Source of the DNA: Fomitopsis serialis
Taxonomy: Eukaryota > Basidiomycota > Agaricomycetes > Polyporales > Fomitopsidaceae
NCBI RefSeq assembly: GCF_022376445.1
Contig: NW_025955025.1
Coordinates: forward strand, 124,001 to 188,000
DNA length: 64,000 bases
Reading direction: 5' to 3'
Below, piece by piece: positions 49,490 through 60,889 of the stretch. A program made the translations under genes and the position numbers. Positions within the stretch are counted from its first letter, which is position 1; every line of letters starts with the position of its first letter. The notes under the pieces are model-generated. The model was not told the DNA's origin, ran no database searches, and saw nothing but the letters and a program-made list of their open reading frames with translations.

Positions 49490-49996
49490 AGCAGTTCAAA
49501 TTCTGCAAAGTCACTTGTGTTTTTATTTTTGTATTTTGCATTTTCTGGCCTAACTAGCTGCTACTGGGGCCCAACAAAATTACTGTAGACTCTATGAAAC
49601 AAGGGCTACATGTTGACTATAATTGCCATATCTATATGTGGATGCTTACTGTTGCGAAAAGTAATTGAATATATTGGAGCCCAGTGCCACTGGCAAGGTC
49701 ACATGCCATGTTCACCACTTTCCATATTGGGCTCCAAGCTAGATGTTACAGGAGCCCCAAGTCCATGGGGAATTGTCAGCCACAGCATTTGTTTGGGTGT
49801 GTTGGTGCAAGTCGCATCGTCTGGGAGTCTGAAATTTGAAACTCAGCTAATGTGAGCATAGTAAGTGTTACTTATCCTTGGTTATCTGGCGCTCAAACAG
49901 TCACATGCACTGTGGGAAAAACCTGCCACATTGGGCTCCATGCTAAGTGTTACACTCTTCAGTCATAATGATTCCTTTGTACCTCAGGGATCATAA
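49490..49996 (-). repeat. Repeat family R1, copy D (inverted, fragment)
   Basis: The reverse complement starts TTATGATCCCTGAGGTACAA at 49,996 and follows R1 copy C through CAGACTCCCAGACGATGC, CACCAACACACCCAAACAAA and the CAGAAAATGCAAAATAC-type block. CpGs of the other copies are TpG or CpA here. Confidence 0.75.
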
Positions 49997-51436
49997 TAAG
50001 CCTATACCACAAAGCATGGAATGAGAAAACATGCACAAGCATTAGGGCACTAGCAATTGGGTCAACAGGAAATTCCCCCACTGGAAGTGGAGTGTCTAGT
50101 TGTGGTTGAGCTTCACCCCATAGCATTATGCCTGCTACTTCCTTGAGGGTGCTGTCTCCCAGACCCAACTGAGAGATATGTGAGTGGTGCAGCACTGCCC
50201 AAGAGTGCAATGCTACTCACCAGGTCTTCGGAATGAAGATACTGGTGGCTGGCCTTAACCACTGAAACCTTCTGCTTGACATTGTCTGTGCTGCTGCCTA
50301 GCAAAAAAAGGTAGTCAGTAGCAACGAGAATGTGTGCCTGGTCCAACCCCATCCACAGCCTCTGGCTCTGATGCACCAGAGATGTGCAGCCGTGCAGGTT
50401 CTGCCACTCTGTGGGCAGCTCCTCCACACCCAGAAAGTCTTGCCAGGCACACAAGATTGTAAAGAAGTGCTGAACAAGGACTGGGGGAGGTTGTATGCAG
50501 CATGGACCACATCAGCATTTATGCCGCTCTGTTGATGTTGCTGCACTCCCACGGTGAGCAAAGTAACGAGGGGCATGATAGTCTGGTGGTAATGAAGATG
50601 TGAGTGCTGAGAACATGAACGGAGCCAAGATAGGTGACCAGCACATTGGATATGGCATGGGGCAAGGCCCAAAGGGATGGCTGTGTGGCACCTGCATGTC
50701 CCTTTTCTCTAGGAGCACAGAGAACTGCACAATTATTCATCAGATACAGATTTCTGTGGCAGCTGTTGTGCTTCCGATAGTGCATCTCGGAGAGCTGGAA
50801 CCCACACAGAGGGTTTCCACACATCAGTAGGATGCTGGCAGCAAGGCATTGCTGGAATTCCAGATCATCAGCAAGGACTAGAGCCAGAGCAGTGTCATCA
50901 AAGGAATCACAGTCCAGGCCTTGGCCAAGCTTGGACCAAATAGTGTCCATTGTGCTGAGGCAAAGAGGGTTGAGATGCTGGGCAATGCTGGGTGACTGCA
51001 AGAAGCTGTCGTTGAAGGTTGTGTTGTCACCTAGTAGTTCGGGGGGATGCAGAGCTCATGATAGGATGTACTGCAGGGTTCTAGTAGCTTAGTTAGCAAA
51101 GCAACAAGCTTGGCCACAGTGAATTGTGCAGCACCTTGCAGGCTCTGCATGGGGACTGCCTGGGAGCCAGGTGAGCAAGACTGCAGGGTTACATTTGGTC
51201 GTGCTTGACTGAGACACTGGCTAACTGATGACATGCAGAATGCTCGTTTGCAGCCAAACTCGGTGGCACATCTTGCAAAGATCAAGAACAAGTCCAAAGA
51301 GCACATGCCAAGGCAGAAGAAGGATAATCACAAGAAGGGTAAGCTGAAGAAGGAGCATGCTGAACAACTCACCGGTGAGGATGTTCAAGTGGCAGGATAG
51401 GCATTTGGTACACACGTGCTTCAACAAGCAGTGCAA
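49997..51436 (-). pseudogene. Relic multi-exon gene, mobile-element-associated
   Basis: Minus-strand ORFs line up into one eroded protein: KCLSCHLNILTGEL, RAFCMSSVSQCLSQARP, TIWSKLGQGLDCDSFDDTAL, LEFQQCLAASILLMCGNPLC, GFQLSEMHYRK, LPHAISNVLVTYLGSVHVL and, further on, WQDFLGVEELPTEWQN. Cys residues appear where Arg would be expected, for example GNPLC-GFQLSEM, as CpG-to-TpG mutation of Arg codons would cause. The GNPLRG...SRN-type layout recalls recombinase/helicase proteins of basidiomycete mobile elements, but I cannot confirm this. R1 copy D lies directly at its 3' end. Confidence 0.4.
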
Positions 51437-51438
51437 GT

Positions 51439-51497
51439 TTAAGATCCCTGAGGTACAAAGGTATTGTTCTTATGATGGACCACCATGAAACACTTAC
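51439..51497 (+). repeat. Repeat family R1, copy E (about 60-bp terminal fragment)
   Basis: AAGATCCCTGAGGTACAAAG followed by the TTCTTATGATGGACCACCAT block. Similarity ends near 51,497. Confidence 0.7.
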
Positions 51498-51506
51498 CCT
51501 GACCCT

Positions 51507-53713
51507 TTGTTCATGCGCTGGCACACCACCGTCCTCAAAGCCATCTTCCAGTCCCTTCACATGAGCACTCAGGCCATGGAAAACCCACCAGCTCATCTCA
51601 CATACCACATCTCAACTCAAGAGGATCCTGTCAAGATCGAAGCAGATGCTGCAACACTGTCAGTCTTGATTGAGCTGCTCCCGTATTGCTTGAGCGACGT
51701 CCAGTGGCTCTTCAAGGCCTTGGAGAGCATTGAAGTCACCATGAGGGCTATCTTGTCGTCCTTGGCAGCTCCTTCAACCCCCGTCAATGCCACTTTCATT
51801 GACAGCAAGGTGAGCGTGTTGGCCACTTCACTGGTGAAGTTCTGACATGTTTGCAGAGCACGTGGATAACCTCCATTCCCCCTTGTTCAAAATCATACAT
51901 TATAATGAACCAAAAGGATCAAACTTGGACTGAAATGGGCTATCTGCATCCCAACAATAGTGTCAAGGGGTGCCTTGTAGCACTTCTACCTGTGTTTATG
52001 GCAAGAACACCACAGATGCCATCAAAACTCGTTCTGTCTATGCCCCTCGCCCAGGGAACAGCCATGCTCTCCCTATTGTCTGCACGGGGCTCAGCTCCTT
52101 ACAGTGATGAGTGGGTGGCCAAGCACCCCCCCCCCCATCTGGCTACTCTGGGAGCACTTAGTCACACTGGCCGAGGGGTGCGTGGAGCTGGCACAGGCAA
52201 CCAGCCTCCGGGTATAGGTAAGCCCACCTGTTGCTAACTTCCCTTTACTGAGACATTGTCTTCACAGTTCCAGGGGTCTGGAATTGGCAGCACCGACACT
52301 GCCAACCACAGAGCTTGTGAGGGTCACTTTGCTTACGACCCTGCCCTGCTCACAAGAGGATGAAGATTTCCTTCAGCTCCTTTACAGCCTTTACCATGGG
52401 CAAAGAATGGTGTTACCGTCTGACAGTATGGACAAGATACGAGCAGCTGCAGAAGCTGTCTTGTGCGGCAGAGTTCAAGAAGGTGTCCGTCGGCACAGTT
52501 TGTGGTGAATACTCGGATGTCGTAATCTGTGGCAGTAGTCACTGACATGTACATGCAGCCCACAGATGGGTAGCGGAAGTAGCGAACTTCTTGTGTAGTG
52601 GCATCAGCTGGAACAACCTCATGTTCTATCTACATGCTGGTAAGGAGGTGGTCGGGAGCCTCTGCGACTGGGACAGACTCTCCCTGCTCATTTTGCAGAC
52701 ACCTTACACCTTGGCCTCACCCACACCCTCAACCTTGACTTCTTGTTGGAACCCAGCCTCTTTGCCTCCACATCTAACATGTCCTTTCGTCCATGTCTGC
52801 CTCTGCATCCTTTGCCACTGCCCCGCCCACAAGCCTCACCCTGATTTTGTCCATCTACTGCAAGCTCCCGTATATTGATACCTCCACTTGCACTCACATC
52901 CTCATTTGCGCATGCACTAGCAAATACTCTCCATCTATTTGCACCCCGTCCCTGCATTAGCATCAATACCATTTCTTGGTCATTGAGTTTGACTTATCAC
53001 ATTGTTGTGTAGCTCACTAGCCTTTAGTATCTGTCTTTGATCTGTCTGACAAGGTTGGTGGGTGGAAGCAGCCATGCGAGCAAAGTCAGTCTTTGCAACA
53101 TCAACTACCTTCAGAAGTGCCCTTGCATTTCTTCCGCCGAGAGCTTGTCTGGCAAGCCATGGGTGCACACCTTGGCTGGCCAGTCTATGGTCAAGATCAC
53201 CAAATGGGGGCTATGCTGGCCAGCTCAAAAGGCACAGGCCAGGTGGACGCAGTTGTCCACCAGCCTACGATAATGGCTCAGTGCACATGGACCTTGAATG
53301 TCACCAGGCCGCAGGCTGCCAGCACGGCAGCCATGAATGCGGTCATGAATGTCATGAATGAGTTTCTTGGAAGCGGCACTACATACACCATTTCCCTTGG
53401 CCCGCCTAACCCCGCTCCTCCTGCTGCTCTCAATGCTCCTGCTCCTGTCCCTCCCTCTCCTGTCACTCTGGCACTCATCATCACTCCTGCTCCCGCCGCT
53501 CCGGCACTCCTGGCTCCCGTGGTCATTGGTCCTCGGCGCTGCTCTGCAGCTCAAATCACTGCCAAGGTCGAGGAGGTTTTGGTATCTGGTGGAACCCTGG
53601 GGAAGCTGCACAATGTCTTCCACGAGGAGCTGGAGAACCACTCAGGCAGAAACCTGCGGTTGACTCTTCGGTATTTGGAGAATGTCTGCAGATCACGAGG
53701 TTACGATCCCTGA
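51507..53713 (+). pseudogene. Partly eroded multi-exon gene of unknown function
   Basis: Open stretches joinable by plausible introns: RWHTTVLKAIFQSLHMSTQA to FIDSK, an intron of about 47 nt at about 51,810-51,856, STWITSIPPCSKSYIIMN to GTGNQPP, then DEDFLQLLYSLYHGQRMVLP and RWVAEVANFLCSGISWNNLM. The last part (53,093-53,713) runs MGAHLGWPVYGQDHQMGAML, a Pro/Ala-rich stretch and RLTLRYLENVCRSRGYDP. The final codons YDP and the stop are supplied by the first bases of R1 copy A. No family recognised. It may be cargo of the same mobile element family. Confidence 0.4.
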
Positions 53714-54871
53714 GGTACGAAGGTATCATTCTTATGATGGACCACCATGAAACGCCTTAGCGATTCCTCCAGAATGGCAGTTTGTTCCCACAGTGCACGT
53801 GACATGCAGCCACCCCGATAAGCAGAGATAAGTAACTGTTAGTATGGGTTGCTTATCTGAGCCTGAAATTTCAGACTCCCAGACGATGTGACTTGCACCA
53901 ACAGATACAAACAAATGCAGTGGTTAAGCGCTCAGTTATGGATATGAGGCCCATGAAACGCCTTAGCAGTTCCCCCAATAAGGAAACTGGTAAACATATC
54001 ATGTGACTGGCAGCTTGGTGGGCCATTGCTCCAAGCGCTCACACACTGTAGGGCCTATATAGCCTCAGCCAGTAACAAATCATAGTATACATAGTATGCT
54101 CATCTGATAGCCCTTCATTCAGAGAGTATACAGAAATTCTATTGAGTGTATACAGTGGCTGGCTAACCCAGGAAATGCAAAGCAAAAAAATGCACATGTG
54201 CCTCTGCAGATTCAATCTGCTTGTTTATGACTCAAATATGGTCTAGATGTACACTGCAATGTATATGTGTAGTTCAGACACTGTGGACTACTCAGTAGCT
54301 TCAATAATACAGGTAACAAGGACTATAATGGGTAATCTGAGCATCTTTTGCCATCTTATGGCCCTTGCATACAATGTAATGGTAACCATTGCAGCTCAAG
54401 GCAATCATACACTTGTCTTTGATGTATCTGTATATTTCATAGATTTTCTGCATTTCTCTGAGGCCTACATGCCCCTGTTTGTGTATGATTCCTCTTTGGG
54501 AAGGTCACATACTCCATATGGTAATTATGCATCCACTGCTGGCTTTGTCTTGCTCACAGACACAATCTAGGGATACATACCTGAATGTGTACTTACACTA
54601 CCATCTTATAGGGTTGTCCAGTACATGAGCAGTTCCAAGAGTGAAGTAGCAGGCTTATATAAGCTCACTGGGGCCACAGCAACCCTCTTACCAGGTTATT
54701 GAGAATGCTATCTGATCTGATGTCAAACCCATGCCATATACAGCTTCATTCACATTGCCTGGATCATTTTTAATATTGTCTCAATTTTCCGCTTTTTTCT
54801 GAGTCTAAACAAGCTCTCTTAAGCACAGTAACAGTCTACATCACTTACTAAGCGCCCATCAAGCGCCCAGA

Positions 54872-54928
54872 TGCCATTCGGAGGTGCAACCGTGCGGAAA
54901 TTTGGCATGGTTGCACCTCCAAACGGCA
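54872..54928. repeat. Hairpin type 1 of R1 copy A
   Basis: TGCCATTCGGAGGTGCAACC pairs with GGTTGCACCTCCAAACGGCA across a short centre. Preceded by CTTACTAAGCGCCCATCAAG. Confidence 0.85.
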
Positions 54929-56016
54929 CGAGAGGGATGCCGAGCTGCTCTGATTGGTGCAATAGCCCCTTTTCTGCCCTAATCAGGCAGGCTGCCGAGG
55001 TTTTGGGCTGAGTTTGAATCTCAGCCACAGGCTCCTTAGTGGCACTGTACCTGCTGTACTGTGGCCTCACTAAAATGCGGAAAATCCCCAAACTAATCTC
55101 TGTGATAGGTATGATGTCATAGAGTCTATAGCTGCTGTGACTTGCCCATTACCTTCACTGGTCATGGCACAATTCACAAAACAAAAAAACATGCAAATGC
55201 CTCTGTGCACATGAGTGCATCCCTTTTCACCTCAAAAGTCTCTCTTTTGAAGCCTATATGCTGCCCACAGATTCTCTGACATCTCAAACCTGCTAAATAG
55301 GGTAGCTGACCTTCCTAAAATGGTAATTTTGCTTAACCTGCTCAGTCTGGGCTCACAAAATGCAGATAAAATCAGGGAATATTATGTGTAATCAGACTCA
55401 TCTGTATTGCCTTGTATATGAAGGCAATTCATCTTGTATGGAGGCCCCCACAATATATCACTAGTACGACTTGCCCAGTTGTTTGAAATTCAGGAAACAG
55501 AGAAACACATGCATGAATGTGTGGCATTTGACTGGGATACACTGATTGAAACCTCATCAACTCTTATAGAGTTTATAGAGATGATAAACTCATTTGATAG
55601 CCCATCATTCAAAGGGTTAATCATACATTGGAGGAATGAAGAACAAAGGACAACATTTAGAGGATCACAAGTGACTGTGCAGATATGAATGGCTTGTTGT
55701 CTCTGAAACACATTGCCTATGACCTGTATAGATATGTGCATAGTTTACAATGCATGGATGTGTCTGGAAGTTGCACAGCACAGCTATTGGTGGGGAAAAA
55801 TGGTAATAACATGCATGTTTTGATGTCTCAGCACTGAATGACCATATAGGGAATCTTCTCCACTTGTAAATATGCTCAGGGATGCTCCACATATATCCTG
55901 GAATATTGTCTGATTAATCCGCATTTTCTTGACCCCAAAACAAGTGAATTGTGCTGCAGTAACAGTGTGCACTTACATCGCTTACTAAGCGCTCGACTAA
56001 GCGCCCGTTACCAAAG

Positions 56017-56060
56017 CGGAGTCGTCGACAGGCCGGAATTCCGGCCTGTCGACGACTCCG
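56017..56060. repeat. Palindrome type 2 of R1 copy A
   Basis: 44-bp perfect palindrome, half-site CGGAGTCGTCGACAGGCCGG with an AATT centre. Preceded by CTTACTAAGCGC and a second TAAGCGCCC. Confidence 0.95.
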
Positions 56061-56822
56061 GTCACTCAAAGGGGATTTTGGAGCACTCCCATTGGCTAAA
56101 ATGCTGACAAATGTTCCCTTTCAAAGTAATCTTTCAGTCTCAGCTTGTCATGCCGAGTTTTTTGATGGCTTCAAGCCACACTAACTGAGCTCTTACTAGA
56201 ACCCCATTAAATGCAGAGAAATCCCAAAATATTGCTTCTCCATGGAATGCCCCTTGAGTACTGACACAGTGACAAGGGTGCCCAGATTAGGTGTTCTTGT
56301 TGTTTTTCACAGAGTACTGACCTTGGCAAGTGATACTGAGGATATAAGCAAATGTTGGTGTGTGTATGATGCTTGTACAAGACAGTTCCACATGTATGGG
56401 CTCTGTGAGGTGGAGGATATCAAACATACAAAACTGCCATATATGGTTAGTCCCCTGCCCATTTGGGAAGTTGGCCATGCATGGCCTGGACTGGATAAAT
56501 AGCAGGAAAATAAGAGAAAAATTAGATAGTACTATGGATTTGTATTGGGTTGACTGTTGAGGCCATATGGCAGAAAACATATAATAATGCAGAGTTTCTC
56601 ATGCATAGCCTGATACAAGCCACTCTTTCAATGAGTCTTGGTCCATCTTGTAAGCACCATTATCACCTGGAATTCTCAGGGACTGGCAGCTCCAGACAGG
56701 ATCCCAGGCTATTCTGTTCAGTTCAACTCTTCAATAGGCCCTGCAAAGGCAGGCTATTGGGCTGAGTTTGAATGCAAGCCACAAGCTCATTAGTGACAAT
56801 GTATTTGCTGTGCTATGGTCTC

Positions 56823-59066
56823 CCAAAAAATCAAAAACAATTGGGAATATTCCCAGTCATGTATATGATGTCAGAGAGGCTGTACATAGTATGCCTTCCC
56901 ATGGATTCATATAAACATGGCACCCACCATTCACAAAAACAAAGTGAAAGAACCAGTGTGTATTTGTGTTTCCTGTGATGCTTGCCAACTGCCTATGGAT
57001 TGTGTGGCTATATGAGACCTGAATGAAACCTGCCATATGTGGTACCTGACCTTCTCAAAATGGAAAGTCCGAGTTATCTGCTGTGTCTGGGCTCAGAAAA
57101 TGCGGATAAAACAAGGGAATATTGTGTATGATTCCACTCACCTTGTACTGCTTGCTATAAGTAGTGATTGGCTCATGTCTAAACCCTTGGGCAGGCAATG
57201 GCATATGCAGAAAATGGTGAACACCTGTGGCACAAAGGCCACAGTTAATGCTGAGTATGTTCATAATATTGACTCTGTCTCACATGTGAATGGCATAGCT
57301 ATCAATATTATGGGTTCACAAAGCTTTATGACACTGTACTGATCCTAGAAAGTGATAGAAAGACATTGTACAAGTTGTGTTGTGCATCTACTACTGTTGC
57401 TAGAAAGTCTATAGGCTAGCAATGTCATAAAGTAGGGACACCACACATAGGTGATCAAATGCTTTGATGGTCTCTGCAATGCTAGATAAATGGTAGGAAA
57501 TGAGATAAAATCAGCTGACTGTTGTAGGCCAATGCATGACAGTACATCTCAGATGTGCTAATGCAGAGTTCACAGCCTGATGTCTGCAGCTCTATTGTCC
57601 CAGTCCAGTATAAGCATGTCTTTGACTGATTGTGTCAATATGAAGCAGTGCCAATTATACAGTATGATGGTGCTATGCTTGGTTGTTAATTGCTCATATA
57701 GTTTTTGCCTGGAGCATATCTAATGTCTGTATGCACTACCATCATCCTATTCTCATGCAATGGCCCTTGGTATGTGAAGATAGAATAGGCAGCTCTTGGC
57801 TTGTTCATATGGGCAAAAATGTATTGACAGTGGTGTCTGTTTGTGCAATGTCTACTATCACTCATATTGCAGTCTATGCTGTGATTTCTTCCTGATTGGG
57901 CTCAGAAGAAGTCATGGTTGCCATGGAAATAATGCAGACTTGCATTGCTTACTAAGCAACAGTGAAGAGGCCATATTACAATGGACTTCTGAGCCAATAT
58001 ATGGCTGTCCTTTTATGGATCTCTAGTCAATAATATGACTTTGGGAGTACTCTCATTTGCTGCAACTGTTTCCTTTTACATGTGATGATAAAATATCAGC
58101 TACTCATGTTGGGTCCTTTCATGTTATATGGAAAGTGGAAAAATAACACTTTAGACCCAGGTGTGAACATGTGTGATATTTGAACAGCATTGGAAATATG
58201 TGGCAGTGTGCCTACCAGTACACCATTTGGCAGTTGATCCTGGGCGGTATCTGTGCTGGAGTAATGTCAACATGAAAAATATATTGTCTAATCCAAATAT
58301 AGTACCATACATTGTATGTGCACACAAAATAATGAACAGTCAGCCAGAAAATGACACTGGTGATTATCAGTATGTCTGAAGACATAGAAATTCTTGGACT
58401 TATGATCAGAGAGCATGACCATTGATAGTAGGCATTACTAGAATACCCAGGAAAGGCCCATGTGCAAGTCTTAGTATGCAGTCTGTTGTTAGGGACAAGG
58501 CATTGAAACCCCTTTTTCTACAAGAAATTCCATAGATATGGTCTTTGAATAGGGTAGGCAGCAGGAATTGTTATCACTCCTGGGCTTTGTTATCTTTATT
58601 CTAGATCCTTTGAATGGACTTCATTTGGGGTTCACAATGCTTTCTGACCAGATTTCAGTGATCTTTTTTTCCCACATTGTTATTCTTTGTGGCACCTATT
58701 GGTGTATGTTCTGACCGGACTATTACCAAGTTTCTAGTGCTCTCCTTAGACCCCTTGTGACCAGATGCTTTGAAAGATATTACTGGGGTTCTATTAGCTC
58801 AGACTATGTTATCTATTGATATATTATCCCAGCTGGCAGGCAATCTATGAGTGACTAGTGTTCATAAGGCTGTGCTAGTGTTTCAGGACAACATGCAAGT
58901 GGTGTGTCATGAATCACAGAGCACATCCTTGATGATCAGTGAGAATTATTGGCACATCTACCCTTGCCTTACAATGAGCCTGTGAGCTTATTGTGCATCT
59001 TGAATGGCCTTGGAAAGTGGTGTACTGAGTCTTTTACTATTTTGTAGGTTTCTATGAAGTATCTAA
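56823..59066. other. CpG-poor relic DNA
   Basis: The first few hundred bases probably still belong to R1 copy A, but the window ends before the sister copy can confirm it. No ORF or other repeat recognised in the remainder. Confidence 0.4.
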
Positions 59067-59283
59067 AAGGAGTGGGGCGGCGGTGTCGATGTGGCGCGCG
59101 TAACTCGCGTGGTTTTCGCGTATGCTCACATGGGTTTCGCGTACGCCCACGAGAAACGCACATGGCGTCCACGTTCGCTGCATGGCCCGCTGATCGTCCG
59201 CTCTCTCGGTCGTCCGTTAGGGCGCTAAAGCGATCTCAGATCTGGTGCCACAGCCTTGACGATCGCGCGATCTGGGCTATCCG
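59067..59283. promoter_or_regulatory. CpG island at a gene 5' end
   Basis: I count about 31 CpG in roughly 217 bases, whereas the flanks on both sides contain almost none for kilobases. It covers the proposed first exon and start of the 59,162-60,889 gene. In a methylated, deaminating region this implies either recent arrival or long-term lack of methylation. Confidence 0.7.
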
Positions 59284-60889
59284 ATTACTGCAGCTGCATG
59301 ACTTGCTTTCTCCCCTCATCCCCAACTCTGTCTGTACCTGCATAGGTGAGTATTTGCATTTTCCCTGAGCATTCCTGTAGTAATAACTGCATTTCACAGT
59401 GTCTGCCATGAATCAGGACCAAAATCAGTGAGTAAATAGCCAAATAATCGAAATATGGCTAAATCATGTATATTAGAACCTTCTCTCATGCTCCTGAGCC
59501 ACAGAGACTCAATGAGAGAGAGAATCAGTGAGTGAGTATAGATGCTGAATTGACTATGGCTAAACAATGCAATTCAGCAATTCCCACATGCCTGAGCAGC
59601 AGAGAGAGAACCTGTGAGTTAAAGAAGAAATTATATATTGTAGATGGCTAACAATGCACAGAAATTCACATATTCCTGAGCAACAGAGAGATGATCAGTG
59701 AGTAAAGAATTGTTCTATACTATTGTTGGCTCAACTATGCATTGAAGAAACCCTCAGAGAGATAATCAGTGAGTAAAATATTGTTTTAATCTCAAGATGG
59801 CTAATGTCTATGTATAACAGATATTCTCCTCACACTCCTGAGCAACAGAGACTCCATGAGAGAGAGGAGGAGCGTAGGGGTCGTCAAATGACTTCCCCCA
59901 GTGAGCGCCGTGAGAGGCAGAGAGTAAATCTCTCAGTTGGAAAGCCTGAATTTGCTGTGGATCCTCAACCTGGACCACAAGGGCCTGAGCTTGCCCATGC
60001 ACATGAGCCCCAACTGGGCCATGCTATCCAGCTCAGAGAGGATATGCCTTTAAGAGACAATCAAGGCTATCCATACCCTGCTGGGATATATAATGCTGGA
60101 CAACCTGGGATGTACAATACTGGGTATAACCCTGGGATGTACAATGCAGGCTATATGCCTCAGAATCTACCACTTGGGTACCAAGCTCCTATGAATTATA
60201 ATCCTGTACATGCAGGTCCTTCACACCATGAGTATATGCAAGCAAATATGGCTGGGCCCTCAAATTATGGCCATGCACAGGGCAATGTAGCAGGTCCCTC
60301 TAACTTGAACATGGGTGTGGCATATGGTCAGAGATTGCCTCCTAGGAGAAATTACCTGCAAGAGGCTGAGTCAAATACAAACAGAAGCCATGCCCAAAGA
60401 GTGGCTGATAGACAGAATACAAGGCAATCTGCCAGGGAAGCATCTGTACACAGAGAACCCCATGTGGGATTGGCCAGTCATAGACAGCTACAGGAAGCTG
60501 CAGCTCATGAAGAGCTACAGAGACAAAGACAGTCTGAGAGACAAGCCCAGTATGAACAACAGGTTTTTGCCCATCATGAGCTTGAGAGACAAAGAGAGCT
60601 TGAGAGACAAAATGCCTACCAACAGGAGGTTGCTGCTCATCATGAGCAAGAGAGGTTGAGACAGCTTGAGAGACAAGCTCAGTATGAACAACAGGCTGCT
60701 GCCTATGCTGAACAACAGAGACTGAGACAGGTTGAAATGCAGGCTCAGTCTCAACACAACTTCAGAGCTCATGATGAGCTTCAGTTGCAGAGACAAATTG
60801 AGCATGAGGAAGGTGAATTGGAATATGCTGAACAGCAGCAGCATGAAGCCCATGGCTATCAACAACAAGTAGATCATTACGATCCCTGA
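59162..60889 (+). CDS. Micro-exon repeat protein, Gln/Glu/Arg-rich coiled coil, unknown function
   Basis: Seven exons close in frame to 474 residues: 59162-59345, 59400-59427, 59477-59527, 59578-59613, 59662-59697, 59748-59768 and 59821-60889. Exon 1 starts MASTFAAWPADRPLSRSS. Exons 3-6 are tiny and symmetric (51, 36, 36, 21 nt) and encode variants of one peptide: FSHAPEPQRLNEREN, NSHMPEQQRENL, NSHIPEQQRDDQ, NPQRDNQ. Exon 7 begins with the same motif, YSPHTPEQQRLHEREEE. The rest is Gly/Tyr/Asn-rich (GMYNAGYMPQ-type repeats), then a coiled coil of repeating HHELERQRELERQ units. The last residues, YDP, and the stop come from the start of R1 copy B, so the natural C-terminus may be lost. An ATG at 59054 is an alternative upstream start. 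Confidence 0.7.
59400..59820 (+). repeat. Tandem exon-intron array
   Basis: Repeated unit of a short exon containing CCTGAGCAACAGAGA, a GTGAGT donor, an intron of 48-52 nt with a conserved ATGGCTAA branch-like word, and an AG acceptor. Introns: 59428-59476, 59528-59577, 59614-59661, 59698-59747, 59769-59820. All interrupt codons after the second base. Confidence 0.8.

Larger units (their letters stand above)
53701..56822 (+). repeat. Repeat family R1, copy A
   Basis: Starts TTACGATCCCTGAGGTACGA. Nearly collinear with 60,877-64,000, with an offset of 7,176-7,198 bases, and matches it up to the window end, so the unit is at least 3.1 kb. It contains two direct subrepeats near the start (CATGAAACGCCTTAG at 53,747 and 53,950), two palindromes (54,872 and 56,017), and otherwise CpG-poor DNA without ORFs. 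Confidence 0.85.

Noticed and set aside
53701..56822. R1 as a Helitron or LTR element
   Set aside because: No TC...CTRR ends, no TG...CA LTR pair, and no RepHel or reverse transcriptase ORF in the visible part. The class is left open.
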